Shown: in pieces, positions 1-8,388 of the stretch
How positions within the stretch are numbered: the stretch's first letter is position 1
How the letters are laid out: each line of letters opens with the position of its first letter
Source of the DNA: Candidatus Anammoximicrobium sp.
GTDB taxonomy: Bacteria > Planctomycetota > Planctomycetia > Pirellulales > Pirellulaceae
Direction: 5' to 3'
Length of the DNA: 64,000 nucleotides
NCBI GenBank assembly: GCA_012515235.1
Contig: JAAYYU010000138.1
Location: 1-64,000 of the forward strand
Position numbers and translations under genes: made by a program
The notes under the pieces: generated by a model
Seen by the model: the letters and a program-made list of their open reading frames with translations, nothing else
The model's database searches: none
What the model was told of the DNA's origin: nothing

Positions 1-4
1 AAAG

Positions 5-77
5 CACCCCCTAGGGGAGTCGAACCCCTGCTGCCGGACTGAGAACCCGGAGTCCTAGGCCACTAGACGAAGGGGGC
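5..77 (-). tRNA. tRNA-Glu (anticodon CTC)
   Basis: The minus strand folds into a complete 73-nt cloverleaf. It has a 7-bp acceptor stem (GCCCCCT with AGGGGGT, first pair G-T), a D arm containing GTCTAGTGG, a 5-bp anticodon stem around loop TTCTCAG (anticodon CTC), a short variable loop and a T arm with the TTCGACT loop. The body closely resembles bacterial tRNA-Glu. The 3' CCA is not encoded; CTTT follows the discriminator G. Confidence 0.95.
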
Positions 78-115
78 TTTTTGGTCGATCATCGGCAGAG
101 CCGAAGCTGTCGCTT

Positions 116-144
116 AATTTTGGGTGCGAGGGATCTTTTGTCAA
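116..144 (-). promoter_or_regulatory. Candidate promoter for tRNA-Glu
   Basis: On the minus strand a perfect TTGACA (139-144) is followed after 17 bases by AAAATT (116-121), about 40 bases before the tRNA 5' end. The -35 box is consensus but the -10 box is weak (3 of 6). Assignment rests on spacing and position only. Confidence 0.5.
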
Positions 145-286
145 GCCCCGTCGACGGGCAATAGGCGATGAATTTCGGAGGGTGAAGTCCGAATCGGTTT
201 GCCGTTTGGGAAGTTGCGGTTTCTGGCGGCTTTTTTTCCGTTCGATCAACGGGTCAGGGTGGTTGCTGATTTCGCTGGAAAGTTGC

Positions 287-2800
287 GTGGAACGACTGCC
301 GATTGATGGTGTTCTGGCTGAATTGTCGGCGCTCTTGGGCGGCCACGGGTGCGTGGTTTTGCGCGCAGCGACGGGAGCGGGGAAGACCACTCGCGTGCCG
401 CCGGCCCTTTTGCGGCAAGGTGTTGCGGCGGACAAGAGGGTTCTGCTGCTTCAGCCTCGACGGGTGGCAGCGCGGGCGGCGGCGGCGCGGATGGCGGCGG
501 AGAACGGCTGGACGGTGGGCGGCGAGGTTGGCTACCAAGTCCGGTTCGAGGACCGTGTCGGCGACCGCACTCGGATTGCGGTCGTGACCGAGGGCATCTT
601 GCTGCGGCGATTGCACGACGATCCGTTCTTGCAGGACGTGGGCGTGGTGATTTTTGACGAATTCCATGAACGCAATCTGAACAGCGATCTGGCGCTGGGC
701 ATGGTCCGGCAGATCCAGCAGAGCGTGCGGCCGGATTTGAAGGTCGTGGTGATGTCCGCGACTTTGGCGGCAGAAGCGGTTGTTGAGTACCTGGACGGCT
801 GTCCGAGGATCGAGGCCGCCGGAAGGACTTATCCGGTAGCGATTTCGTACCTTGCTCCCAGCGGCGGCGAGGCGCGGGAAGCGATTGTGGTTCGAGGCGT
901 CCGGCAGGTGTTGGACGGCGGCGGCGGAGACGTGCTTGTGTTTCTGCCGGGTCTGCGCGAGATTCGACAGGCCAAGCGGGCCTTGGAAGCGTCGGCCGAG
1001 CGCGCCGGTTGCGTCTTGTTGGAGTTGTACGGCGACTTGCCGCTGGAGCGTCAAGCCGCGATCTTGGAGCCGGGTGGGCAACGCAAGATCGTGTTGTCCA
1101 CCAACGTGGCGGAAACGTCGCTGACCATTCCCGGCGTCACCGCCGTCGTCGACTGTGGTTGGGCGCGGTCGTTGCGTTACGATCCTCGCGTCGGCCTGGA
1201 CCGCCTGGAATTGACGCCGATCTCACAGGTTGCGGCCGAGCAGCGTGCCGGGCGAGCGGGACGCACCCAGCCGGGTGTTTGTCTGCGACTGTGGGACGAG
1301 CGCAGGGAGCGGGCTCGGCCGGCGTTGGAGGAACCCGAGGTCCGGCGTTGCGATCTGGCTGGTGCGGTCCTCCAACTGCTCTGCTGGATCGAACCGGACG
1401 TGAACCGGTTTCCCTGGTTCGAGCGGCCTCGGCCGGAGGCGATTGAGCGCGCTCAAACGCTGCTGCGGCAACTGGGGGCCGCCGACGAGCGCGGCGTCAC
1501 AAAGTTGGGGCGGCGGCTGGCCAGGTTGCCCGTGCATCCGCGGCTGGGGCGACTGCTGGTCGAAGCCGAACGCCGCAACTGTCCGGCGCGCGGGGCGCTG
1601 GCGGCGGCGTTGCTCTCGGAACGCAGTCCGTTCGGCCGCGGGCCAGAGGCGGAAGTGCGGCGTTGCGGCCGGGACTACTCGTCGCGCAGCGACGTTTTGG
1701 ATCAGGTCGCTGCGTTGGAGGAATCCGAGGCCACCGGGCGGGCAGATTCGGCCTGGGGGTCGATCTCGCGGGCTGCGGCGCGGTCCGTGTACCGGGTCCG
1801 CGACCAGTTGTCCCGGCAGATGGGCCGCCGCGGAAAACGGACGGCGGAGGGCGATCCGGACGAGGCGTTGCTGCGGTCGCTGTTGGCGGCGTTTCCGGAT
1901 CGGCTGGCCAAACGCCGCGAGTCCGGCTCCCGGCGCGGCGTGATGGTGGGGGGGCGCGGGGTACGCTTGGCCGACGAGAGCCGGGTGCTCGACGGCGAAC
2001 TGTTTCTGTGCATCGACGTGGACGGCGCCGGAGCCGAGGCCCGGGTGCGCAAGGCGGCGATTGTCGAGCGATCCTGGCTGCCGCCGGATCGACTGCGCAT
2101 CACAACGGAGGTGGCTTTTGACGCGATCGGCGAGCGGATCACGGCACGCCGCCGACGTTACTGGGAGGATCTGCTGTTGGAAGAAACGGCGGCGGCGATA
2201 CCGGATACCGAAGAGGCGGCCCGACTGCTGGCGGCAGCCGCACGGGAGCGTTGGGACCGCGTGTTTCCTGGCGACGATGCGTCGGTTGGCGGGTTCGTGG
2301 CCCGAGTCCGCTGGTTGAGCGGCCAGTTGCCCGATCTTGGATTGCCTGAGTTGGACGAGGCGGCTGTGCAGGAGTTGTTGCCGGCGTTGTGTCAAGGACG
2401 CCGTTCGTTTGCCGAGTTGCGCAAGGCTTCCTGGCTGGCCGCGCTGCGCGGTTTGTTGCGTTTCGAGCAATTGCAGTTGGTGGACCGCGAAGCGCCGGAA
2501 CGCTTGACGGTGCCCAGCGGGCGCAGCGTTCCGCTGCAGTACCAGCCGGACCAGCCGCCGATTCTGGCCGCTCGCATCCAGGAGTTGTTCGGCTGGTCGG
2601 AAACACCGCGTCTAGCGCGCGGCCGCGTGCCCGTCCTGCTGCACTTGCTGGCGCCGAACATGCGGCCCCAGCAGGTCACCGACGACCTGCGGAGTTTCTG
2701 GAACAACGGGTACTCCGTCGTCCGCAAAGAGCTTCGTCGGCGGTACCCCAAGCACGCCTGGCCCGAAGACCCGTGGTCTGCCAAGGCGCCGCGGAAGTGA
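287..2800 (+). CDS. hrpB: ATP-dependent RNA helicase HrpB
   Basis: DEAH-box (SF2) helicase of the HrpB family, a cytoplasmic ATP-dependent RNA helicase. Seen: Walker A ATGAGKTT near the N-terminus, DEFHE as the DEAH-type box, SAT as motif III, TNVAETSLTIPGV and the QRAGRAGR motif VI, followed by the long HrpB-specific C-terminal region ending in a conserved NGYSVVRKELRRRYPKHAWPEDP-like block. The frame is open from an ATG at 182. I prefer the GTG at 287, with GGAAAG just upstream, because it gives MERLPIDGVLAEL, which matches where the family normally begins, and a length of 837 residues, close to E. coli HrpB (about 810-825). The preceding 35 residues look non-conserved. The precise cellular role of HrpB is poorly defined even in E. 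coli. It stands alone, with a 57-base gap to the next, convergent gene. Confidence 0.93.
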   Translation: MERLPIDGVLAELSALLGGHGCVVLRAATGAGKTTRVPPALLRQGVAADKRVLLLQPRRVAARAAAARMAAENGWTVGGEVGYQVRFEDRVGDRTRIAVVTEGILLRRLHDDPFLQDVGVVIFDEFHERNLNSDLALGMVRQIQQSVRPDLKVVVMSATLAAEAVVEYLDGCPRIEAAGRTYPVAISYLAPSGGEAREAIVVRGVRQVLDGGGGDVLVFLPGLREIRQAKRALEASAERAGCVLLELYGDLPLERQAAILEPGGQRKIVLSTNVAETSLTIPGVTAVVDCGWARSLRYDPRVGLDRLELTPISQVAAEQRAGRAGRTQPGVCLRLWDERRERARPALEEPEVRRCDLAGAVLQLLCWIEPDVNRFPWFERPRPEAIERAQTLLRQLGAADERGVTKLGRRLARLPVHPRLGRLLVEAERRNCPARGALAAALLSERSPFGRGPEAEVRRCGRDYSSRSDVLDQVAALEESEATGRADSAWGSISRAAARSVYRVRDQLSRQMGRRGKRTAEGDPDEALLRSLLAAFPDRLAKRRESGSRRGVMVGGRGVRLADESRVLDGELFLCIDVDGAGAEARVRKAAIVERSWLPPDRLRITTEVAFDAIGERITARRRRYWEDLLLEETAAAIPDTEEAARLLAAAARERWDRVFPGDDASVGGFVARVRWLSGQLPDLGLPELDEAAVQELLPALCQGRRSFAELRKASWLAALRGLLRFEQLQLVDREAPERLTVPSGRSVPLQYQPDQPPILAARIQELFGWSETPRLARGRVPVLLHLLAPNMRPQQVTDDLRSFWNNGYSVVRKELRRRYPKHAWPEDPWSAKAPRK

Positions 2801-2857
2801 ACCGCCGGGGACTGGGGACGGTGAGTCGGCCGGCGGGCTGCGAAGCGCCGAGCCGGT

Positions 2858-4084
2858 CTATGGAGAGCGCAGCCCGGAAGGCTCGCCCGTGGCAGGCCTC
2901 AGCAATCGCCGGATCACGTCTGCGGGAGGCCCCGAGCGGCGGACCATTTGATCGCCGAAAGCCTCGGTGGCGGACACGAGGCCCGTCACGGCGCCGCGCG
3001 AGTTGAAGATCGGGCCGCCGCTGGCACCGTCCGCGAAATCGGCGGTGACCGACATGCGGCTGCTGAGCCCGCCGTAGGAGGTCAGGGCCCAATAGCGGCT
3101 GATCCAGCCCTGGGTCAGGCTGAAAAAATTCGAGGCTGGGTGTGAGATCACGGTGACCGGCGAGCCTTCGGGATCGCCGTGCGACAGCGGCGCGGCGGTG
3201 AGGCCGGACGCGTCGATCTTCAGCAGGGCCACGTCGCCGGGCTTGTCGGCCGCCAGAATCTCCCGCACGGGGTACATCGTCCCGTCGCGAGTCAGGACGC
3301 CGCGGGCGACGACCGGCGGCGGCTTGTCAATCACGTGGTAGGCCGTGGCGACAACGCCGCCGGGATTTAGGATGACTCCGCTGGCAACCGTAAAGCCGCC
3401 ATCGCCAAACAGCGTCCCGATCACGACGACGGAGTCCACGCGGCGGCGGTAGATCTCCGCGGGCGTCAGCTCCTCGGTGGGCGGCTCGGACAAGGCCACG
3501 GCGGTCGACTTGCGCCGCAGTTGCTGTCGCACTTGTTCGTCGTCCGGCGATTGGCCAAGGGCCTTGATCCGCTGCAGACCGCGGTTGAGGTCGCTGCTGA
3601 TCGAGCCGTCGAAACAGATGCGATAATCCAGGCCGGCCGTATCCAGCGTGCCTTCGGGCACGTAGGCCGTACCCAAGGGAATCGTGCGTTGGGTCAAGTG
3701 GGTGAAGCCGCGCGGGACGATCAGCCGCAGGCCGGGCAGTTTCTGTTTGTCCAGCAACAGTTGAATGACGGCCGAACTGCCGACCATTAGACGGCTTTCG
3801 CCGGTGTCCCAGCGGACGATCACGCGGCTGTCCGCCAGGTAATCGCCGGCGTCGTTTTGCAGCAGGATGTACATCGGGTAATCGCGCACGTTTTCTCGCT
3901 CTTCCAGGCCATCCAGAAAACCCGCCAGTTCCGGCTGTGTGATCCCACTGGCTTGATAGAAGTCGATTTCGTCTGTGTGTTCGGCCGGCGGCGGCAGCGG
4001 GTTGCTGCTGCAGGCGGACCAGGCGACGAGGCCCGCGCAGAGCCAACAGGGTGCGGCGAGACGGATGAGCGAACGAGTCATCAT
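2858..4084 (-). CDS. Trypsin-like serine protease, probable lipoprotein
   Basis: A 408-residue exported serine protease of chymotrypsin fold. The start is taken at the MMTRSLIRLAAP leader (ATG at 4084 or 4081), because the upstream 40 in-frame residues are arginine-rich and look non-coding. The leader ends WSACSSN, so the mature protein may be lipid-anchored, although the lipobox is imperfect. The catalytic triad is visible in the C-terminal half: His in ATAYHVID, Asp in GDVALLKID and Ser in GASGGPIF. There is no PDZ domain, so it is not a standard DegP/HtrA protein. The roughly 200 residues before the protease domain are of unknown function and contain a short predicted beta-rich region. The substrate is unknown. 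It is convergent with hrpB and divergent from apbE. Confidence 0.8.
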   Translation of the reverse strand: MMTRSLIRLAAPCWLCAGLVAWSACSSNPLPPPAEHTDEIDFYQASGITQPELAGFLDGLEERENVRDYPMYILLQNDAGDYLADSRVIVRWDTGESRLMVGSSAVIQLLLDKQKLPGLRLIVPRGFTHLTQRTIPLGTAYVPEGTLDTAGLDYRICFDGSISSDLNRGLQRIKALGQSPDDEQVRQQLRRKSTAVALSEPPTEELTPAEIYRRRVDSVVVIGTLFGDGGFTVASGVILNPGGVVATAYHVIDKPPPVVARGVLTRDGTMYPVREILAADKPGDVALLKIDASGLTAAPLSHGDPEGSPVTVISHPASNFFSLTQGWISRYWALTSYGGLSSRMSVTADFADGASGGPIFNSRGAVTGLVSATEAFGDQMVRRSGPPADVIRRLLRPATGEPSGLRSP

Positions 4085-4380
4085 GGGCCCAAGAACGGTT
4101 GGCGACAGCAGATGGCACGGCGTCCGATGCCGGATTCGTTGTCCGGCGCCGTCCCCCCTCTCTAATCTAGACGGCAGTCCTCGCGGGGGAAGCTTTCCCC
4201 ACAAGGGATTGCGCGAGCGCGAGGTCCGTCCTTGCTGATCGAACGGCTTGTGCGGAGAATTCCGGGCCGGGCAGGTCCAATCGCGGGTCCTCCCGTTGCG
4301 TCGGTTCGACCGTTTCCGGTATCACTATCCCACCAAGCCAAGCCATCCATTCCGACCGGGAGCCGGGCAAGCGTGCCGTC

Positions 4381-5580
4381 ATGAAGAGCGAAACCCCGCG
4401 ATCATTTCCCCTTTGTTACGATCCGACCAGCAGCGATCGCCCCGCGGCGCGGCAGTCCCGGAGTGCGTTGGCCGTTTTTCTTACCGCCATCCTGGCCCCG
4501 CGGGCCATCTTGTTTCTGGACTGCGCGGTCTGGTTCACGGCGCTTGCAGGGTGCCGGCAGGCGGACGCGACGGCACGACCGATTGCGTCATGGTTGGGGA
4601 CGACGATGGGTACGCAGTACACAGTCCGCATCGCCGAACCGCCGGACGGCGTAGGCCTGCCGCTGTTGAAGCACCGAATTACCAGCCGTCTGGACGCGAT
4701 CAACCGGCAGATGTCGACGTATTTGCCGGAGTCCGAGATCTCGCGATTCAACCGCGTGGAGAGCCCGGATTGGTTTCCGGTTTCGGCGGACGTCGTCCGA
4801 GTCGTCGCTGCGGCGCTGGAAGTGTCGCGGAGCACTGCGGGGGCTTTCGACGTTACGGTGGGGCCGTTGGTCAACCTGTGGGGCTTCGGTCCGGCGGGGC
4901 GGTCTGCGACCGTGCCGGCAGCCGAGGCCGTCGCTGCGTGCCGCAGTCGGGTGGGGTATGGCCTTTTGCAGGTTCGTGCCGATCCGCCCGCGCTGCGGAA
5001 ACGTCGAGCCGACGTGCACGTCGACCTGTCCGCAATCGCCAAAGGGTTTGCCGTGGACGAAGTGGCCCGAATCCTGGAACGGCACCGTGTTCGCGGCTAT
5101 CTAATCGAGATCGGTGGCGAAGTCCGCACTTGCGGACGGAAATCCGACGGCGGCCTGTGGCGGGTCGGAATCGAGCGACCCGTCGTCGACGGACGAGCGA
5201 TCGCCTGCGTCATCGAGTTGGAAGGCCAGTCGCTGGCCACGTCCGGGGATTATCGCAACTACTTTGAACAGCAGGGGCGCCGGTATTCACATGCCATCGA
5301 TCCCCGCACCGGACGCCCCGTGGAGCACGGCCTGGTTTCCGTCTCGGTGTTGGCCAGCGACTGTATGACGGCCGATGCGTGGGCAACGGCCCTGATGGTC
5401 CTGGGCCCGGAAGCGGCGCTGCCGATGGCCCGCCGCCACGGACTGGACGTGCTGTGCATGATCCGCACGACGGCCGGGGTAGTCGAACGGACCACGCCCG
5501 GTTTTGCCGCCCGAATCACCGGGTCGGCGTCATCCGGCGGCGAGCCGCCGATCGGCGCCGGCTCGGAAGCCCGGCGGTGA
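4381..5580 (+). CDS. apbE: FAD:protein FMN transferase (ApbE)
   Basis: ApbE-type flavin transferase, which attaches FMN from FAD to a threonine of exported flavoproteins such as Na+-NQR or Rnf subunits. Seen: TMGTQYTV at the start of the domain, the substrate-binding AIAKGFAVDEV, GYLIEIGGEV, ATSGDYRNYF, HAIDPRTGRPV and the metal-site stretch SDCMTADAWATAL. These are all in family order over about 320 residues. The N-terminus carries a hydrophobic segment ending in the lipobox LAGC (near residue 58), so the protein is likely an outer-facing lipoprotein, as is usual for ApbE. The leader before the lipobox is unusually long, so the true start may be downstream of 4381; no convincing ribosome binding site decides it. 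No flavoprotein partner gene is adjacent. Confidence 0.93.
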   Translation: MKSETPRSFPLCYDPTSSDRPAARQSRSALAVFLTAILAPRAILFLDCAVWFTALAGCRQADATARPIASWLGTTMGTQYTVRIAEPPDGVGLPLLKHRITSRLDAINRQMSTYLPESEISRFNRVESPDWFPVSADVVRVVAAALEVSRSTAGAFDVTVGPLVNLWGFGPAGRSATVPAAEAVAACRSRVGYGLLQVRADPPALRKRRADVHVDLSAIAKGFAVDEVARILERHRVRGYLIEIGGEVRTCGRKSDGGLWRVGIERPVVDGRAIACVIELEGQSLATSGDYRNYFEQQGRRYSHAIDPRTGRPVEHGLVSVSVLASDCMTADAWATALMVLGPEAALPMARRHGLDVLCMIRTTAGVVERTTPGFAARITGSASSGGEPPIGAGSEARR

Positions 5581-5632
5581 ACCGAAGGCCGGCGTTGTGC
5601 AGGAGCGGGGCTCTGGGCACAAGAAACAAAAA

Positions 5633-5670
5633 AGGTCATAGCACGACGGTCCATCGTTGTGCTATGACCT
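5633..5670. repeat. Long perfect hairpin downstream of apbE
   Basis: Arms AGGTCATAGCAC (5633-5644) and GTGCTATGACCT (5659-5670) are perfect 12-base complements. The stem extends inward about 5 more pairs with G-T wobbles. A run of A precedes it on the plus strand, so read on the minus strand the hairpin is followed by a T run. It may act as a bidirectional or minus-strand terminator. Confidence 0.75.
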
Positions 5671-5837
5671 CTATCCTGAAACGGAACAACTCGACGTCGT
5701 CCCGCCCTCCCGGTTTGTCTCATTGTCCGTTATCGGCTGGCCGCAGCCAGCCGCTTCAGGGCGATCGTACATTTTTACGGAAGAATCTGGTAGGATGAAT
5801 CGGCCACTTGACGCCACGACACGGAAAGGAAGACGCC

Positions 5838-7661
5838 ATGACTCGCTGGGATTGGTTCGCTGCCCTGATCCTCTTCACACCGCCGGCGTTTCTCGAAACG
5901 GCCATCGGCGCCGACGCCTTGTCGCCGGTGGACGTTCGGCAGGTCACGGTCGGCGGCGAGATCGGGCGCCGGATTGAAGTGACCTGTCGAAACAACCTGA
6001 TGGTCCTGGACCTGGAAAAGGACTTCCTGCCGCCGTTCCGGAAGAAAGAGCGGGCCGAAGGCTACATCGGCTTGGGCAAAACCGTGGATGCGGCCGTGCG
6101 ATTGGCCGCCTATTTCCGCGACCCGGCTGTGATCGAGCGGAAGCGCGAGTTGGTCGCCGCCACGATCGCCGCCCAGGAGGCGGACGGCTACTTGGGGCTC
6201 CTGCGGTCCGAGGCCCGCGTGTTTGCGCTGTGGGACATCCACGAGATGGGCTACCTCATCTACGGGTTAACGTCGGACTACCAGTTCTTCGGCGAGAAAG
6301 CGTCGTTGAACGCCGCTCGCAAGTTGGCCAACTATGTCATCGACCGTTGGTCCGCCGAGCCGGAACGCAAGCCGGGCGGCGGAATGATCACGGTCCACAT
6401 GGCTGTGACCGGCGTGGAATCGGCTATGCTGGCCTTGCACTCGGCCACCGGGGATCAACGGTACCTGGATTTCTGCACGCACCTGCGAAAGTTGCCCGAC
6501 TGGGACGCGCGGATCGTCACCGGCCGGCACGGGCCGATCGCCGGCCACGCGTACGCCCACATGTGCCGCTGTGTTGCCCAACTGCGTCTGAACCGGCTGC
6601 AGCCCGACCCGCGGCTGCTGAAACCCGCACGCGACGTGATGGACTTCTTGACCCGGCACAACGGCCTGGTCATCACCGGCGCGTGCGGCGATCACGAATG
6701 CTGGCACGATACGCAGGAGGGCACGCTCAACTTGGGCGAGACGTGCGCGACGGCCTACCTGATCCGCATGTTGGACGAACTGCTGAGGATCGAAGGCAAT
6801 CCCTTGTACGGCGACGTGATGGAGCGGGCGATCTACAACGCGCTGTTTGCCGCCCAATCGCCGGACGGCCGGAGGATCCGCTACTACTCGCCGTTCGACG
6901 GACCGCGTGAGTACTTCCAAGGCGACACGTACTGCTGCCCGTGCAACTACCGCCGGATTGTGGCCGAGCTTCCGAGGATGGTCTGTTATCAGGTCCCGGA
7001 CGGCGCGGCGGTGAATCTGTACACTCCGTCGACGGTCACGATCCCGCTGGCTGCGGACAACGCGGTGCAGATCCGGCAGGAGACCAAATATCCCCACGAC
7101 GGCTTGGTGGTGCTGCGCGTCGATCCGGTCCGGCCAGCCGAGTTCAAGCTTTATCTGCGACTGCCGCGGTGGTGCGATGCGCCGGCGGTTGCGGTCAACG
7201 GCGAAGCGTTGCCGAGTCCGGCCCCGGCCGGCAGTCTGCTGGCGATCGCCCGCACCTGGAAGGCCGGCGACACGGTTAGGCTGGAATTGCCGATGACGTG
7301 GCGACTGGTCAAGGGCCGTCAAGCGCAGGCCGGCCGCGTCGCCGTGATGCGCGGGCCGCTGGTCTTCTGCTTGAGCCGCGGCAAGCACGAGAAGCTGGCC
7401 AAGACCGATCTGCGGCTGATCGTGATCGACCCCGATACGCTGCAAGGGCCGGTGTCCGACGACTCGGTGCATCCCGGCGGGCTAGCGTGCCGCCTGCAAG
7501 CCTGGGAGCCGGGCGCCTGGTATCCGATGGGCAAAAAGACGCTGGATTTGACGCTCACGGAGTTTCCCGATCCGGCCGGCGAGGCCGTGTACTTCAAGGT
7601 GCCCGACCCGCATGCCGCCGGCTTCGTCGACGACGAACTGTGCTGCCGACCGCGAGAGTAG
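5838..7661 (+). CDS. Secreted glycoside hydrolase, GH127-like (DUF1680)
   Basis: A 607-residue exported protein resembling the GH127 family, whose characterised members are beta-L-arabinofuranosidases acting on plant-type arabinooligosaccharides. Seen: a signal peptide (MTRWDWFAALILF...), an (alpha/alpha)6-barrel-like body with the conserved NLGETCATAYLIRML segment, and the cysteine-rich YCCPCNYRRIVAELP, which corresponds to the zinc/catalytic cysteine region of GH127. A beta-sandwich with LYLRLPRW and RGPLVFCLS follows. The start at 5838 is preferred because GGAAAGGA lies just upstream and because it opens directly into a signal peptide; an in-frame ATG lies 30 bases earlier. The substrate is inferred from the family only. 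The next gene, tsaE, begins 9 bases downstream, so they may be co-transcribed although the functions are unrelated. Confidence 0.83.
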   Translation: MTRWDWFAALILFTPPAFLETAIGADALSPVDVRQVTVGGEIGRRIEVTCRNNLMVLDLEKDFLPPFRKKERAEGYIGLGKTVDAAVRLAAYFRDPAVIERKRELVAATIAAQEADGYLGLLRSEARVFALWDIHEMGYLIYGLTSDYQFFGEKASLNAARKLANYVIDRWSAEPERKPGGGMITVHMAVTGVESAMLALHSATGDQRYLDFCTHLRKLPDWDARIVTGRHGPIAGHAYAHMCRCVAQLRLNRLQPDPRLLKPARDVMDFLTRHNGLVITGACGDHECWHDTQEGTLNLGETCATAYLIRMLDELLRIEGNPLYGDVMERAIYNALFAAQSPDGRRIRYYSPFDGPREYFQGDTYCCPCNYRRIVAELPRMVCYQVPDGAAVNLYTPSTVTIPLAADNAVQIRQETKYPHDGLVVLRVDPVRPAEFKLYLRLPRWCDAPAVAVNGEALPSPAPAGSLLAIARTWKAGDTVRLELPMTWRLVKGRQAQAGRVAVMRGPLVFCLSRGKHEKLAKTDLRLIVIDPDTLQGPVSDDSVHPGGLACRLQAWEPGAWYPMGKKTLDLTLTEFPDPAGEAVYFKVPDPHAAGFVDDELCCRPRE

Positions 7662-7670
7662 CCCCGAATC

Positions 7671-8144
7671 ATGAACGAATACGCCTTCCTGGCTCACGAC
7701 GAATCCGACACCCGGCGACTGGGCGCGGCCCTGGCTCGGACCCTGCCCGCGGGCACGACGGTCGCGTTGCTGGGGACGCTGGGCGCCGGCAAGACGCGGC
7801 TGGTGCAAGCCCTGGCAGTCGCCTGCGGCGTGCCGCTGGAGACCGTCGTCAGCCCGACGTTCGTTTTGTGCCAGGAGTATCACGGGCGTCGGACGCTGTA
7901 CCACCTGGACGCCTATCGGCTGAAGGACGACGACGAGTTCCTGCAGTTGGGACCCGAGGAGTACTTCGAGTCCGACGGCATCACGTTGATCGAATGGGCG
8001 GACCGCGTGATCGCTTGCCTGCCGCCGCAGCGTCTGGAGATCCAGATCGAAGTGCTCGGCGACACGATGCGTCAGTTCCGACTGGTTGCCGTCGGCCGCC
8101 CACTGCACCAGGTGCTTAAAGAACTGGCGGCGAGTCTGTCGTGA
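7671..8144 (+). CDS. tsaE: tRNA threonylcarbamoyladenosine biosynthesis ATPase TsaE
   Basis: P-loop ATPase TsaE (YjeE), which works with TsaB and TsaD to make N6-threonylcarbamoyladenosine at position 37 of ANN-decoding tRNAs in the cytoplasm. Seen: Walker A GTLGAGKTRLVQAL near residues 37-50, the family signatures SPTFVLCQEY, LYHLDAYRL and the Trp-containing LIEWADRV, and a length of 157 residues, which is typical. It follows the GH127-like gene by only 9 bases. The tsaB and tsaD genes are not in the window. Confidence 0.94.
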   Translation: MNEYAFLAHDESDTRRLGAALARTLPAGTTVALLGTLGAGKTRLVQALAVACGVPLETVVSPTFVLCQEYHGRRTLYHLDAYRLKDDDEFLQLGPEEYFESDGITLIEWADRVIACLPPQRLEIQIEVLGDTMRQFRLVAVGRPLHQVLKELAASLS

Positions 8145-8206
8145 CTCGCGATCGGCGCGAAACTCCGTTTGGGGAAACGGCCTGGATGCGTCTTCCGCGC
8201 AGACCG

Positions 8207-8240
8207 CGTCTGCCCACATCGTCTGCCCACATCGTCTGCC
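8207..8240 (+). repeat. Short tandem repeat, 13-base unit
   Basis: The unit CGTCTGCCCACAT occurs twice in direct succession (8207-8219 and 8220-8232), followed by a partial copy CGTCTGCC. It lies in the 244-base non-coding gap between tsaE and the next gene. No function is evident. Confidence 0.8.
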
Positions 8241-8388
8241 GGGTTGACGGCCGGAGTCACAGACGCCATGCTAAGAAAGTCCTTGGCCGCGTCCCAGGAA
8301 AGCCTCCTTGTTGCACCAGGCAGACTTCCGCGGCATCCTACCCGACCCGCACTTCCGCGCAGGCCCACCACGATTTGGAGAATCCCCG

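Noticed and set aside
182-286. N-terminal 35 residues of the helicase frame as real protein
   Set aside because: The sequence does not resemble the family start, and a GTG with a nearby GGAAAG fits the expected N-terminus better.
8207-8240. CRISPR-like repeat
   Set aside because: Two copies of a 13-base unit with no spacers; no array of spaced repeats or cas gene occurs anywhere in the window.
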